DNA from: Streptomyces sp. MJM8645
GTDB lineage: Bacteria; Actinomycetota; Actinomycetes; Streptomycetales; Streptomycetaceae
Assembly: GCF_001625365.1 (NCBI RefSeq)
Contig: NZ_LJJF01000001.1
Span: forward strand, 2,294,001-2,358,000
Reading direction: 5' to 3'
DNA: 64,000 bases
Shown: positions 1 to 9,280 of the stretch, piece by piece
Position numbering within the stretch: position 1 is the first letter of the stretch
How the letters are laid out: each line of letters opens with the position of its first letter
Notes under the pieces: generated by a model
Seen by the model: the letters and a program-made list of their open reading frames with translations, nothing else
Told to the model about the DNA's origin: nothing
Databases searched by the model: none
Translations under genes and position numbers: made by a program

Positions 1-274
1 TCGGGTCCGCGCGTGCGCGGGCGTAGAGTCTCCTGTTGGCCCTCACCCCGGCCGCCCGCCATCGGGCGGACGGGACACCAGGTCGGACCACCTCTGTACG
101 TAGCACCCGGGGGTGTGCGGGGCGGGCGAAGTCGCCCGGACCGCGCACCGCCAGACCGTCCCGCCCACCAGGCGGAACGGTTACCGATCGGTAGAGATGA
201 CGGATCTCCGAGCGCGGTAGCACGATGGAGGCGGCGCGACACACCTCAGTTTCGACCGACAGTGAAGGAACAGC
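1..274 (+). promoter_or_regulatory. Upstream region of aceE
   Basis: No gene is supported here. A perfect 12-bp palindrome TACCGATCGGTA lies at 182-193, 82 bp before the aceE start, and is a possible operator. At 97-112 the sequence GTACGTAGCACCCGGG resembles a motif that recurs at 5858-5890 and 8014-8032. The aceE ribosome site GAAGGAA is at 264-270. Function of the palindrome is inferred only from symmetry and position. Confidence 0.4.
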
Positions 275-3025
275 GTGGCTTCCGGATCCGATCGCAACCC
301 GATCATCATTGGCGGCCTTCCGAGTCAGGTCCCGGACTTCGATCCCGAGGAGACCGCGGAATGGCTGGAGTCGCTTGACGCGGCCATCGACGAGCGGGGG
401 CGCGAGCGCGCCCGCTACCTGATGCTCCGCCTGATCGAGCGCGCCCGCGAGAAGCGTGTCGCCGTGCCCGAGATGCGCAGCACGGACTACGTCAACACCA
501 TCGCGACCAAGGACGAGCCGTTCTTCCCCGGCAACGAGGAGATCGAGCGCAAGATCCTCAACGCGACCCGCTGGAACGCGGCCGTGATGGTCTCCCGGGC
601 GCAGCGCCCGGGCATCGGCGTGGGCGGGCACATCGCCACCTTCGCCTCCTCCGCGTCGCTGTACGACGTCGGCTTCAACTACTTCTTCCGCGGCAAGGAC
701 GCCGAGGGCGAGTCCGGCGACCAGATCTTCTTCCAGGGCCACGCCTCCCCCGGCATCTACGCCCGCGCGTTCCTGCTGGACCGACTGTCCGAGCAGCAGC
801 TCGACGCGTTCCGCCAGGAGAAGTCGAAGGCCCCGTACGGCCTCTCCAGCTACCCGCACCCGCGGCTGATGCCGGACTTCTGGGAGTTCCCGACCGTGTC
901 CATGGGCCTCGGCCCGCTCGGCGCGATCTACCAGGCCCGGATGAACCGCTACCTGGAGCACCGCGGGATCAAGGACACCTCCGACTCGCAGGTCTACGCC
1001 TTCCTCGGCGACGGCGAGATGGACGAGCCGGAGTCGCTGGGCCAGCTGTCGCTGGCCGCGCGCGAGGGCCTCGACAACCTGACCTTCGTGGTCAACTGCA
1101 ACCTGCAGCGCCTGGACGGCCCGGTCCGCGGCAACGGCAAGATCATCCAGGAGCTGGAGTCCCAGTTCCGGGGCGCCGGCTGGAACGTGATCAAGCTGGT
1201 CTGGGACCGCAGCTGGGACCCGCTGCTCGCGCAGGACCGCGACGGCGTCCTGGTCAACAAGCTGAACACCACGGTGGACGGCCAGTTCCAGACCTACGCC
1301 ACCGAGACCGGCCAGTACATCCGCGAGCACTTCTTCGGCAGCGACCTGCGCCTGCGCAAGATGGTCGAGAGCATGACCGACCAGCAGGTCCAGCACCTGG
1401 GTCGCGGCGGCCACGACCACAAGAAGATCTACGCGGCGTTCAAGGCGGCCCGCGAGCACCAGGGCCAGCCGACGGTCATCCTCGCCCAGACGGTCAAGGG
1501 CTGGACGCTCGGCCCCAACTTCGAGGGCCGCAACGCCACCCACCAGATGAAGAAGCTGACGGTCGAGGACCTGAAGCGCTTCCGCGACCGGCTGCACCTG
1601 CCGATCACCGACAAGCAGCTCGACGAGGGCTACCCGCCCTACTACCACCCGGGCCGCGACTCGGAAGAGATCCAGTACATGCACGACCGCCGCAGCGAGC
1701 TGGGCGGCTACGTGCCGACCCGCAAGGTGCGCCCGCGTCAGCTGGAACTGCCCGGCGACGACGCGTACAAGGCGGTCAAGAAGGGCTCCGGCAACCAGAC
1801 CATCGCCACCACCATGGCGTTCGTCCGGGTGCTCAAGGACCTCATGCGGGACAAGGGCATCGGCAACCGCTTCGTGCCGATCGCGCCCGACGAGTACCGC
1901 ACCTTCGGCATGGACTCGCTCTTCCCGTCGGCGAAGATCTACAACCCGCTCGGCCAGACCTACGAGTCGGTCGACCGCGACCTGCTGCTGGCCTACAAGG
2001 AGTCGCCGACCGGCCAGATGCTGCACGACGGCATCTCCGAGGCCGGCTGCACCGCCTCGCTGATCGCCGCCGGCTCCTCCTACGCCACCCACGGCGAGCC
2101 GCTGATCCCGGTGTACGTCTTCTACTCGATGTTCGGGTTCCAGCGCACCGGCGACCAGTTCTGGCAGATGGCCGACCAGCTGGCCCGCGGCTTCGTGATC
2201 GGCGCCACCGCCGGCCGCACCACGCTGACCGGCGAGGGCCTCCAGCACGCCGACGGCCACTCGCAGCTGCTGGCCTCGACCAACCCCGGCGTCGTCGCGT
2301 ACGACCCGGCGTACGGCTTCGAGATCGCGCACATCGTCCAGGACGGTCTGCGGCGGATGTACGGCACCAGTGCCGAGCACCCGCACGGCGAGGACGTGTT
2401 CTACTACATGACCGTCTACAACGAGCCGATCAAGATGCCGGCCGAGCCCGAGAACGTGGACGTCGAGGGCATCCTCAAGGGTCTGCACAGGTACGCGCCG
2501 GGCACCGCCGGCCAGATCCCGGCCCAGATCCTCGCCTCCGGCGTGGCCGTGCCATGGGCCCTGGAGGCCCAGCGCATCCTCGCCGAGGAGTGGAACGTCA
2601 AGGCCGACGTCTGGTCCGCGACCTCCTGGAACGAGCTGCGCCGCGACGCGGTGGAGGCCGAGGAGTTCAACCTGCTGCACCCCGAGGAGCAGCAGCGCGT
2701 GCCGTACGTCACCCAGAAGCTCCAGGGTGCCGAGGGCCCGGTCGTCGCCGTGTCCGACTGGATGCGCGCGGTGCCGGACCAGATCTCCCGCTGGGTGCCC
2801 GGCCAGTACCAGTCGCTGGGTGCCGACGGGTTCGGCTTCGCCGACACCCGCGGTGCGGCCCGTCGCTTCTTCCACATCGACCCGCAGTCGGTCGTCCTGG
2901 CGGTGCTCACCGAGCTCGCCAAGCAGGGCAAGATCGACCGCAGCGCGCTGAAGGACGCGATCGACCGCTACCAGCTGCTCGACGTGGCCGCGGCCGACCC
3001 GGGCGCCGCCGGCGGCGACGCCTGA
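275..3025 (+). CDS. aceE: Pyruvate dehydrogenase E1 component, homodimeric type
   Basis: Decarboxylates pyruvate with thiamine diphosphate and passes the acetyl group to the E2 lipoyl domain of the pyruvate dehydrogenase complex, feeding acetyl-CoA to the TCA cycle and to fatty-acid synthesis. The 916-residue length matches the single-chain (alpha2) E1 family. The ThDP/Mg site GDGEMDEPE begins near residue 245, followed by the conserved NCNLQRLDG stretch about 30 residues later, and the C-terminal part ([15 protein letters not shown]) is typical. The GTG start has GAAGGAA five bases upstream. It is monocistronic, with a strong hairpin directly behind it. No E2 or E3 gene is adjacent. Confidence 0.97.
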   Translation: MASGSDRNPIIIGGLPSQVPDFDPEETAEWLESLDAAIDERGRERARYLMLRLIERAREKRVAVPEMRSTDYVNTIATKDEPFFPGNEEIERKILNATRWNAAVMVSRAQRPGIGVGGHIATFASSASLYDVGFNYFFRGKDAEGESGDQIFFQGHASPGIYARAFLLDRLSEQQLDAFRQEKSKAPYGLSSYPHPRLMPDFWEFPTVSMGLGPLGAIYQARMNRYLEHRGIKDTSDSQVYAFLGDGEMDEPESLGQLSLAAREGLDNLTFVVNCNLQRLDGPVRGNGKIIQELESQFRGAGWNVIKLVWDRSWDPLLAQDRDGVLVNKLNTTVDGQFQTYATETGQYIREHFFGSDLRLRKMVESMTDQQVQHLGRGGHDHKKIYAAFKAAREHQGQPTVILAQTVKGWTLGPNFEGRNATHQMKKLTVEDLKRFRDRLHLPITDKQLDEGYPPYYHPGRDSEEIQYMHDRRSELGGYVPTRKVRPRQLELPGDDAYKAVKKGSGNQTIATTMAFVRVLKDLMRDKGIGNRFVPIAPDEYRTFGMDSLFPSAKIYNPLGQTYESVDRDLLLAYKESPTGQMLHDGISEAGCTASLIAAGSSYATHGEPLIPVYVFYSMFGFQRTGDQFWQMADQLARGFVIGATAGRTTLTGEGLQHADGHSQLLASTNPGVVAYDPAYGFEIAHIVQDGLRRMYGTSAEHPHGEDVFYYMTVYNEPIKMPAEPENVDVEGILKGLHRYAPGTAGQIPAQILASGVAVPWALEAQRILAEEWNVKADVWSATSWNELRRDAVEAEEFNLLHPEEQQRVPYVTQKLQGAEGPVVAVSDWMRAVPDQISRWVPGQYQSLGADGFGFADTRGAARRFFHIDPQSVVLAVLTELAKQGKIDRSALKDAIDRYQLLDVAAADPGAAGGDA

Positions 3026-3041
3026 TCACCCGCTAGACACT

Positions 3042-3079
3042 GAAGGGCCGGGCCTCCGAGCACGGAGGTCCGGCCCTTC
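3042..3079 (+). terminator. Rho-independent-type terminator of aceE
   Basis: Inverted repeat with 17-nt arms (3042-3058 and 3063-3079, one mismatch) around a 4-nt loop, 16 bases after the aceE stop. No U-tract follows, as is usual in streptomycetes. Confidence 0.8.
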
Positions 3080-3138
3080 GGCGTCCCCGGGTGCACCCGG
3101 GCAGTCCCACCCGCCCGCGGCGCGGATGACGGCACGCA

Positions 3139-3170
3139 GCGGCCCCGGACTCGGTCGAGTCCGGGGCCGC
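3139..3170 (-). terminator. Terminator facing the MFS gene
   Basis: Perfect 14-bp arms (3139-3152 and 3157-3170) around a GGTC loop, between convergent aceE and the MFS exporter; probably serves the leftward exporter. Short GCTGGCC direct repeats lie between it and the MFS stop. Confidence 0.7.
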
Positions 3171-3236
3171 TGGTCGTTGGTCGTTGCCCGCTGGCCGCTG
3201 GCCGCTGGCCGCGCGGGGATCAGACGTGGCGCGGGA

Positions 3237-4841
3237 TCAGATGTGGACGGCCGGGCCCGCGTCGACGGTGCCGCGGCGGGTGAGCAGGCCGAGCACCGCG
3301 GCGCCGAAGGCCACCACGGCGGCGACCGCGAAGGCGAGCGACATGCCGCTGACGAAGGAGTCGTGCACGGCCCCGGCCATCGCGTCCACCGCCTGCTGCG
3401 GGGTGCCGGCCGGGGCCGGCGGGGCGATGCCGAGCTGCGCGGCCTGCTTGAGGCCCTCGGCCTCGGCGCCCTGGACCGGCGGCAGGCCGGCCTTGGCCCA
3501 GTTGCCGGGCAGCACGTCCCCGACCTTGGCCGCCATCAGCGCACCGAGCACCGCGGTGCCGAGGCTGCCGCCGACCTGCATCGCGGCCTGCTGGAGGCCG
3601 CCGGCCACACCGGACAGCTCCAGCGGGGCGTTGCCGACGATCACCTCGGTGGCGCCGACCATGACCGGGCTGATGCCGAGGCCCATCAGGACGAACCAGA
3701 GCGACATCACGCCGGTGCCGGAGCCCGCGTCCAGGGTGGACATGCCGAACATCGCGGTGGTGGTGATCAGCATGCCGGCCACGATCGGGATCCGCGGGCC
3801 GAGCTTGCCGATCGCGATGCCCGCCACCGGCGAACCGATGATCATCATGCCGGTCATCGGCAGCAGGTGGACGCCGGCCGACACCGGCGACATCCCGTGC
3901 ACGTTCTGCAAGTAGAAGGTCACGAAGAAGATCGCGCCGAAGAACGCGAAGGCCATCAGCACCATCAGCAGGGTGCCCGCCGACAGCGGCACCGAACGGA
4001 ACAGGCTGAGCGGGATCAGCGGCTCCTTCGCCCGGGCCTGCCAGAACGCGAAGAGCACCATCAGGACCACCGCGCCGCCCAGGAACAGCAGCGTGCGGGC
4101 GTCGCCCCAACCCCACTCGGGGGCCTTGATGATGCCGAAGACCAGCGCGAACATCGCCACCGAGAGCAGCGCGATCCCGGGCAGGTCGAAGGACTTGGCG
4201 GCCTTCTCGGCCCGTACGTCCTTGAGGATCCACAGGCCGAGGCCGAGCGCGATCAGGCCGACCGGGATGTTGATGAAGAAGACCGACTCCCAGTTGACGT
4301 GCTCGACCAGCAGGCCGCCGACGATCGGGCCGGCCGCGGTGGAGGCGCCGATCACGCCGCCCCAGATGCCGATCGCCATGTTGAGCTTCTCGGCCGGGAA
4401 GGCGCCGCGCAGCAGACCGAGCGCGGCCGGCTGGAGCAGCGCGCCGAACAGGCCCTGGAGCACCCGGAAGGCGATCACGGTCTGGATGTTGCCGGCGAAG
4501 CCGATCGCGGCCGAGGTGGCGGCGAAGCCGACGGCGCCGACCAGGAAGGTGTTCTTGTGGCCGAACCGGTCGCCGATCTTGCCGGCCGTGATCAGGAAGA
4601 CCGCCAGGGCCAGCAGGTAGCCGCTGGTCACCCACTGGATCTCGGAGGGCGCGGCCTTCAGGTCCGCCTGGATGACGGGGTTGGCGATGGCGACGATCGT
4701 GCCGTCCAGGGCGACCATCATCACGCCGACCGCGACGGTCAGCAGGGTCAGCCAGGGGTGCCCCTTGAGCCCTCCCCCGCCCGGTGGCGTGCGCTGCGGC
4801 GGGACGTCCGCCTTGGCGTTCTTGACGACGGACTGGCTCAT
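3237..4841 (-). CDS. MFS drug-export protein, DHA2 (14-TM) family
   Basis: Predicted proton-driven multidrug exporter of the plasma membrane. The 534 residues carry a first helix with the DHA2-type motif VALDGTIVAIANPVI, the cytoplasmic loop motif GKIGDRFGHK (motif A) after helix 2, and about 14 hydrophobic segments, as in EmrB/QacA proteins. It stands alone and diverges from a TetR gene at 5057; two dyads in the 215-bp gap suggest direct repression by that TetR. The C-terminal 40 residues (VDAMAGAVHDSFVSGMSLAF) match the usual end of actinobacterial members. The substrate cannot be told from sequence. Confidence 0.92.
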   Translation of the reverse strand: MSQSVVKNAKADVPPQRTPPGGGGLKGHPWLTLLTVAVGVMMVALDGTIVAIANPVIQADLKAAPSEIQWVTSGYLLALAVFLITAGKIGDRFGHKNTFLVGAVGFAATSAAIGFAGNIQTVIAFRVLQGLFGALLQPAALGLLRGAFPAEKLNMAIGIWGGVIGASTAAGPIVGGLLVEHVNWESVFFINIPVGLIALGLGLWILKDVRAEKAAKSFDLPGIALLSVAMFALVFGIIKAPEWGWGDARTLLFLGGAVVLMVLFAFWQARAKEPLIPLSLFRSVPLSAGTLLMVLMAFAFFGAIFFVTFYLQNVHGMSPVSAGVHLLPMTGMMIIGSPVAGIAIGKLGPRIPIVAGMLITTTAMFGMSTLDAGSGTGVMSLWFVLMGLGISPVMVGATEVIVGNAPLELSGVAGGLQQAAMQVGGSLGTAVLGALMAAKVGDVLPGNWAKAGLPPVQGAEAEGLKQAAQLGIAPPAPAGTPQQAVDAMAGAVHDSFVSGMSLAFAVAAVVAFGAAVLGLLTRRGTVDAGPAVHI

Positions 4842-4945
4842 CTGGGGCCCTCCGGGGGCGTGGCAGAGAACGGAACGTGGGCGTGGCGCCGCGACCCACC
4901 CGTCCCCACGAGTGCCCGGTCGGCGAGCGCCACTTCCGGCAGATT

Positions 4946-4962
4946 ATGTCAGCCACTGACAT
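4946..4962. promoter_or_regulatory. TetR-type operator, site 1
   Basis: Perfect inverted repeat ATGTCAG-CCA-CTGACAT in the MFS/TetR divergent gap. Its half-site TGTCAG recurs at 4990-5003 and, as a single CTGAC copy, near 4972, so the three copies probably form one operator region. Confidence 0.65.
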
Positions 4963-4989
4963 TCGGCAAACACTGACTTCTGGCTCTAG

Positions 4990-5003
4990 CTGACATTTGT
5001 CAG
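4990..5003. promoter_or_regulatory. TetR-type operator, site 2
   Basis: Perfect palindrome CTGACA-TT-TGTCAG, with the same half-site as the upstream dyad but a tighter spacer, 54 bp before the tetR start. Likely mediates autoregulation; inferred from symmetry and position. Confidence 0.65.
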
Positions 5004-5056
5004 AGCGCTAAGGTTGTGCTCCTCACCCCACCCGCACGCGCTCGGAAGGCCCCGCC

Positions 5057-5746
5057 ATGGCCGCTCGCACCCCCACCCCCACCGCCGCCCCGGGCACCCC
5101 CGAACGGCTGCCAGGGCTGCGCGAGCGCAAGAAGCAGCAGACCAGGGACGCCCTCGTCCAAGCCGCCCACGTGCTCTTCCTCGGCCAGGGCTTCGCCCGC
5201 ACCACCGTCGACGAGATCGCCTCCGCCGTCGAGGTCTCCCAGCGCACCTTCTTCCGCTACTTCGCCAACAAGGACGAGGTCGCGCTCGCCGTGATGGCCG
5301 ACGCCGAGGACTACTTCATCGAGTGCCTGTGCCGCCGCCCGGCCCACGAGTCCCCGCTCCAGGCCCTGCGCGCCGCGATCGTCCAGTCCTGGCGCGAACT
5401 CGGCGCCGAACACCGCAGCGGCCCCCGCTCGATCACCACCGCCCTCGAACTGATGCGGATGATCGAGGAGACCCCCACCCTGCTCGCCACCCACCTGCGC
5501 CGGGTCACCGAGCAGGAACGGGTGGTCGTCCGGGTAATCGCCGAACGCGAGGGCCTCGACCCGGCCGAGGACCTGCGCCCCACCGTGCTCGCCGCCGTCT
5601 TCGGCAGCGTGCTGCGCGCCGCCCACCTGTCCTGGACCCCCGACCAGGAGCCCGCCGGGCCCGAGGGCATGGTCGCCGTCATCGAGCGCCACTTCGACCA
5701 GCTCGGCCCGGCCCTGGCCGGCCACTGGCGCACCGGCCCGCAGTAG
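5057..5746 (+). CDS. TetR/AcrR family repressor, probable regulator of the divergent MFS exporter
   Basis: The 229-residue protein has a TetR N-terminal DNA-binding domain at about residues 25-75 (RDALVQAAHVLFLGQGFARTT, then helix-turn-helix VDEIASAVEVSQRTFFRYFANKDEV) and a variable ligand-binding C-terminus. The ATG start is supported by GGAAGG 8 bases upstream. Divergent orientation to a DHA2 exporter with TGTCAG dyads between them is the classic repressor/exporter arrangement. The ligand is unknown. The last 16 bases of the gene are the first unit of a tandem repeat. Confidence 0.9.
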   Translation: MAARTPTPTAAPGTPERLPGLRERKKQQTRDALVQAAHVLFLGQGFARTTVDEIASAVEVSQRTFFRYFANKDEVALAVMADAEDYFIECLCRRPAHESPLQALRAAIVQSWRELGAEHRSGPRSITTALELMRMIEETPTLLATHLRRVTEQERVVVRVIAEREGLDPAEDLRPTVLAAVFGSVLRAAHLSWTPDQEPAGPEGMVAVIERHFDQLGPALAGHWRTGPQ

Positions 5747-5814
5747 CACCGGCCGCGCGGTAGTGCCGGCCCGCAGCAATACGGGCCCGCAGTAGTACCG
5801 GCCCGCAGTAGTAC
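5731..5814. repeat. 16-bp tandem repeat array, five units
   Basis: Units begin at 5731, 5747, 5764, 5780 and 5796, each close to caccggcccgcagtag; units 1, 4 and 5 differ by one or two bases, unit 2 has an extra base and unit 3 is diverged. The array starts inside the tetR 3' end and runs into the promoter region of the next two-component system. The decamer GCAGTAGTAC is exact at 5789-5798, 5805-5814 and 5852-5861. Confidence 0.8.
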
Positions 5815-5851
5815 AGCGGGCACCGCTCCCGGCCCCGGAACCGTGCCGGGA

Positions 5852-5890
5852 GCAGTAGTACCCGGGTAGCACCCCCTACCCCGGTAGCAC
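5852..5890 (+). promoter_or_regulatory. Repeat-rich control region of the two-component operon
   Basis: Contains GCAGTAGTAC (5852-5861), then two overlapping copies of a TACCC(C)GGGTAGCAC-like motif, the second an exact 14-mer TACCCCGGTAGCAC at 5877-5890. The same 14-mer occurs at 8014-8027 before the hydrolase gene, suggesting one shared regulator, most simply the neighbouring response regulator. Confidence 0.5.
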
Positions 5891-5935
5891 TCCGATGTTC
5901 GACCCCAGTGCGACGACGGGCGGTCGGCACCCTCT

Positions 5936-5949
5936 TAGGCTGGCCCGCG
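5936..5949 (+). promoter_or_regulatory. Leaderless promoter -10 of the sensor kinase gene
   Basis: TAGGCT (5936-5941) followed by 8 bases and the ATG at 5950; no Shine-Dalgarno sequence is present, so transcription probably starts at the initiation codon. Confidence 0.55.
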
Positions 5950-7254
5950 ATGAAGACGATCACCACGACCGAAGTCCGCGCGCAGGCCCTCCGGCTGCTC
6001 CGCTCGCTCCGGCACCACCTCACCACCCCGACCGGCGGGTCCACCCCGCTGCTCGGGGACTCGCCCCGGGCCTGGCTGCGCCGACTGCCGTACGTCGTCG
6101 CGCTGATCATGCAGGCCTCGCTGATCCCCACCGGGATCGTCGCCCTGGTCGACTTCTACGGCGTCGCCGTGCCCATCGCCGGCGCGCTCACCATCGCCCA
6201 GACCTCGCCGCTGCTGCTCGCCATCACCCGGCCGCTGGCCGCCTGGTGGATCAGCGCGGCCACCCTCGTCACCACGGCCTCCATCACCGCCCGGCACCAC
6301 CAGCTCGGCGGCACCTGGCCGTGGACGGCGCCGATGATCCTGGCGTACGTCTTCCTGCTGATCGCGCTCGCGCTGCGGGAGAGCCGGGCCACCCTGATCG
6401 CGGTCTGGATCGCCACGATCCTGCTCACCCTCCTCACCACCACGCTCGGCTTCCCGCACGCCGACGACGGCACCACCATGCTGCTGGTCGCCCTCGGCGG
6501 CGCCGCCCTGCTGCTCGGCTGGGCCGTCCAGGACCGCGCCGAGGCCCGCCGGCTGCTCGCCGAACAGGAGCACATCAGCGAGGCCGAACGCGAGCGGCGC
6601 ACCCTGCTGGAGGAGCGCGCCCGGATCGCGAGGGAACTGCACGACGTGGTCGCCCACCACATGTCGGTGATCGCCGTGCAGGCGGCCAGCGCGCCGTACC
6701 GGATCACCGGCGTACCGGACGCGGCCACCGAGGAGTTCACCGCCATCGCCGGCACCGCCCGCGAGTCGCTGACCGAGATGCGCCGACTGCTGGGCGTGCT
6801 GCGCAGCGAGGAGTCCGCCGCCGAGAAGGTGCCGCAGCCCGGGATCGAGCAACTGCCGCAGCTGATCGAGACGGTGGGACGGGCCGGGGTCCCGGCCGAA
6901 CTGACGGTGGATCCGGGGCTGGCCGAGGCGGTGCCGAAGGCGGTCGCCCTGTCCGCGTACCGGATCGTGCAGGAGGCGCTGGCCAACGTGGTGCGCCACG
7001 CGCCCGGCTCGCGGGCCCGGATATCCCTGGTCGACGAGGGCGCCACCCTGCTGCTGACCGTGGTGAACACGCCCCCGCCCCAGCACACCGAGTCGTTGGA
7101 GGCCTCCATGGAGGGCACCGGACAGGGGCTGATCGGAATGCGGGAACGCGCCCGGCTGGTCGGTGGCAGGCTGGAGACCGGCCCGATGCCGGACGGCGGC
7201 TACAAGGTCGCCGCCGTCCTGCCCCTCGAAACCCCCCGGGAGAAGCCCGCATGA
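5950..7254 (+). CDS. Two-component sensor histidine kinase, HisKA_3 (NarL-class)
   Basis: Membrane sensor that autophosphorylates on His and passes phosphate to the response regulator encoded next. From the ATG at 5950 it is 434 residues: about five hydrophobic segments between residues 35 and 190, a short coil, the dimerisation/phosphoacceptor motif ARIARELHDVVAHHMSVI with His231, and an HATPase_c domain (N-box QEALANVVRHA; G-box GQGLIGMRERA). A GTG at 5908 would add 14 residues, but the leaderless TAGGCT-N8-ATG layout favours 5950. The stop overlaps the next start in ATGA, so the two are translationally coupled. The signal sensed is unknown. Confidence 0.9.
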   Translation: MKTITTTEVRAQALRLLRSLRHHLTTPTGGSTPLLGDSPRAWLRRLPYVVALIMQASLIPTGIVALVDFYGVAVPIAGALTIAQTSPLLLAITRPLAAWWISAATLVTTASITARHHQLGGTWPWTAPMILAYVFLLIALALRESRATLIAVWIATILLTLLTTTLGFPHADDGTTMLLVALGGAALLLGWAVQDRAEARRLLAEQEHISEAERERRTLLEERARIARELHDVVAHHMSVIAVQAASAPYRITGVPDAATEEFTAIAGTARESLTEMRRLLGVLRSEESAAEKVPQPGIEQLPQLIETVGRAGVPAELTVDPGLAEAVPKAVALSAYRIVQEALANVVRHAPGSRARISLVDEGATLLLTVVNTPPPQHTESLEASMEGTGQGLIGMRERARLVGGRLETGPMPDGGYKVAAVLPLETPREKPA

Positions 7255-7925
7255 CCATCCGCGTGATCATCGTCGACGACCAGGCCATGGTGCGGGCCGG
7301 CTTCGCCGCCCTGCTCAACGCCCAGAGCGACATCGACGTGGTGGGGGACGCGGCCGACGGCGCGCAGGCCCTGGAGGTGAGCGGCCGCACCCACCCGGAC
7401 CTGGTGCTGATGGACGTCCGCATGCCCGTCATGGACGGCCTGGAGGCCGCCCGCCGACTGCTCGACCCCGCCGTCCCCGGCGCGCACCGGCCCAAGGTGA
7501 TGATGCTGACCACCTTCGACGTGGACGACTACGTGTACGAGGCGCTGCGCGCCGGGGCCAGCGGCTTCCTGCTCAAGGACGCCCCGCCGGCCGACCTGAT
7601 CTCCGCGGTCCGGGTGGTCTCGGCCGGCGAGGCGCTGCTCGCCCCCTCGGTGACCCGCCGGCTGATCGAGGACTTCGCCCGCAACCGGCCGGCCCGGCGG
7701 CGCGACCCCAAACTGCGGCTCAACGGCCTCACCCCGCGTGAGACCGAGGTGCTGGAGCTGATCGCCCGCGGCCTGTCCAACCAGGAGATAGCCGGCCGGC
7801 TGGTCCTGGCCGAGCAGACCGTCAAGACCCACATCGGGCGCATCCTCGCCAAGCTCGACCTGCGCGACCGCGCCCAGGCCGTCGTCCTCGCCTACGAGTC
7901 CGGCCTCGTGACGCCCGGCCAGTGA
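7251..7925 (+). CDS. Two-component response regulator, NarL/LuxR family
   Basis: The 224-residue regulator has a receiver domain (acidic pair DDQ near residue 9, phosphoacceptor Asp55 in LVLMDVRMP, Lys near 110 in FLLKDAPP) and a C-terminal LuxR-type helix-turn-helix (LTPRETEVLELIARGLSNQEIAGRL...EQTVKTHIGRILAKL). It begins inside the kinase stop (ATGA) with GGGAGAAG just upstream. It most likely controls its own operon and the hydrolase/acyltransferase pair at 8121-10510, since both units carry the exact 14-mer TACCCCGGTAGCAC upstream; this regulon is inference. Confidence 0.92.
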   Translation: MTIRVIIVDDQAMVRAGFAALLNAQSDIDVVGDAADGAQALEVSGRTHPDLVLMDVRMPVMDGLEAARRLLDPAVPGAHRPKVMMLTTFDVDDYVYEALRAGASGFLLKDAPPADLISAVRVVSAGEALLAPSVTRRLIEDFARNRPARRRDPKLRLNGLTPRETEVLELIARGLSNQEIAGRLVLAEQTVKTHIGRILAKLDLRDRAQAVVLAYESGLVTPGQ

Positions 7926-7989
7926 CGCCGGTCCGGTGACCCTCGGCGGCTCCAGCCCGACGGCTCCGGTCCGGAGACACCCCCCGTGG

Positions 7990-8027
7990 TACCCCGAGCG
8001 ATACCCCGAGTAGTACCCCGGTAGCAC
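7990..8027 (+). promoter_or_regulatory. Repeat-type control region of the DUF1023/acyltransferase unit
   Basis: Three near-tandem copies of a 12-bp unit (TACCCCGAGCGA 7990-8001, TACCCCGAGTAG 8002-8013, TACCCCGGTAG 8014-8024) end in the 14-mer TACCCCGGTAGCAC, identical to 5877-5890. This is a plausible multi-site binding region for a response regulator, about 95 bp before the start codon. Confidence 0.5.
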
Positions 8028-8120
8028 CCGGGAGTTGGCCCCGCGGTGTGACGTCCGCGGGGCCGTCGCATTTCTACCTTCCTTTCCGTCGAAGTCGAAC
8101 GGATCAGGGAGGGGCCGGAC

Positions 8121-9248
8121 ATGGGGAAGTTTCGGGTCAAGAGAGCCATCGCGGCCAGTACGGTGATGCTGGCCGCGGTGCTCGGTCTCGGCGGCTTCTC
8201 CACGGACGCCCAACAGGCCGTCACCGGCCCGCCCCCGGGCAGCGCCGCCTGGGTGGCCGACACCGCGTTCGGCCTCCACCCGCCCGACCCGGCCACCGCC
8301 ACCCCGGCCGAAGTCTCCGCGTTCTTCGCCGAGTTGACGCCCGCGCAGCAGGACGCGCTGGCCGTCCGGCACCCGCTGGTGGTCGGCAACCTGGACGGCG
8401 CCCCGGTCCAACTCCGGTACCGGGCCAACACGCTGGCCCTCACCGCGGAGCTCGGCCGCGAACTCGCCCGGGCCACCGACCCGGCGCTCACCCCGCAGGA
8501 CCACGAGCAGGCCCGCACCCGCGCCGAGCGCTACCGCGCCCTGCTGGACGGCGACCGCCGGATCCTCGTCTTCGACCCGCGCGATCGCGGCGAGGTCGCC
8601 GAGGTCTTCGGCGACCTCGCCACCGCCCGCCACACCGCCGTCGTCGTCCCCGGCTCGGACAACGACCTGGAGAACTTCGACCGCTCCCCCGGCTCGTACG
8701 GCACCCCCGCCGGCATGGCCCGCTCGCTCCACCGGGCCACCGACCGGCAGAGCGCCGTGATCGCCTGGACCGGCTACACCACCCCGGTCGGGATCGGCCT
8801 GGGCGCCGCCACCGAGGACCTGGCCCGGGCCGGGGCCACGCGGCTCACCCGGCTGCTCGACGGACTCGCCGTCACCACCCGCCCGCAGGCCCCGGCCACG
8901 GTGTTCTGCCACAGCTACGGCTCGGTGGTCTGCGGGCTGGCCCGCCCCGGGCCCGACCAGGCCTCCGGCGTGGTCGTCCTCGGCTCGCCCGGGATGGGCG
9001 TCGGCTCGGCCGCCGCCCTCGACCCGCGCGTCCCGCTCTGGGCCACCGCCCGCAACGACTCCGACTGGATCGGCCGGGTCCCCTACGTCTCGGTGCTCGG
9101 CCTCGGCCACGGCGCCGACCCGACCGCCCCCGGCTTCGGCGCCCACCCGCTGCCCGCCACCGGATCCGAGGGCCACGCCGGCTACTTCGCCCCCGGCACC
9201 GCCTCGCTCACCGCCTTCGCCGCCATCGCCCTCGGCCTCGACCGCTAA
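8121..9248 (+). CDS. Secreted alpha/beta hydrolase of the DUF1023 family
   Basis: 375 residues with a basic N-terminus and a hydrophobic segment (residues 10-30) read as a signal peptide. The C-terminal half is a DUF1023 alpha/beta-hydrolase domain: VVVPGSDNDLENF strand, AVIAWTGYTTP, nucleophile elbow CHSYGS with Ser265, VVLGSPGMGV, and an Asp/His-rich end (NDSDWIGRVPYV, LGHGADPTAPGFGAHP). The family has the serine-hydrolase fold but no established substrate. A paralogue lies at 15650-16864. The next gene starts 32 bp later, so this forms a unit with the membrane acyltransferase; a shared role in trimming and acylating surface molecules is only a guess. Confidence 0.88.
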   Translation: MGKFRVKRAIAASTVMLAAVLGLGGFSTDAQQAVTGPPPGSAAWVADTAFGLHPPDPATATPAEVSAFFAELTPAQQDALAVRHPLVVGNLDGAPVQLRYRANTLALTAELGRELARATDPALTPQDHEQARTRAERYRALLDGDRRILVFDPRDRGEVAEVFGDLATARHTAVVVPGSDNDLENFDRSPGSYGTPAGMARSLHRATDRQSAVIAWTGYTTPVGIGLGAATEDLARAGATRLTRLLDGLAVTTRPQAPATVFCHSYGSVVCGLARPGPDQASGVVVLGSPGMGVGSAAALDPRVPLWATARNDSDWIGRVPYVSVLGLGHGADPTAPGFGAHPLPATGSEGHAGYFAPGTASLTAFAAIALGLDR

Positions 9249-9280
9249 CCGCTGACCGCCTCACCGAAAGGAGCACCGCC

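Noticed and set aside
5731..5814. CRISPR array
   Set aside because: Units are contiguous 16-mers without spacers, and no cas gene is present.
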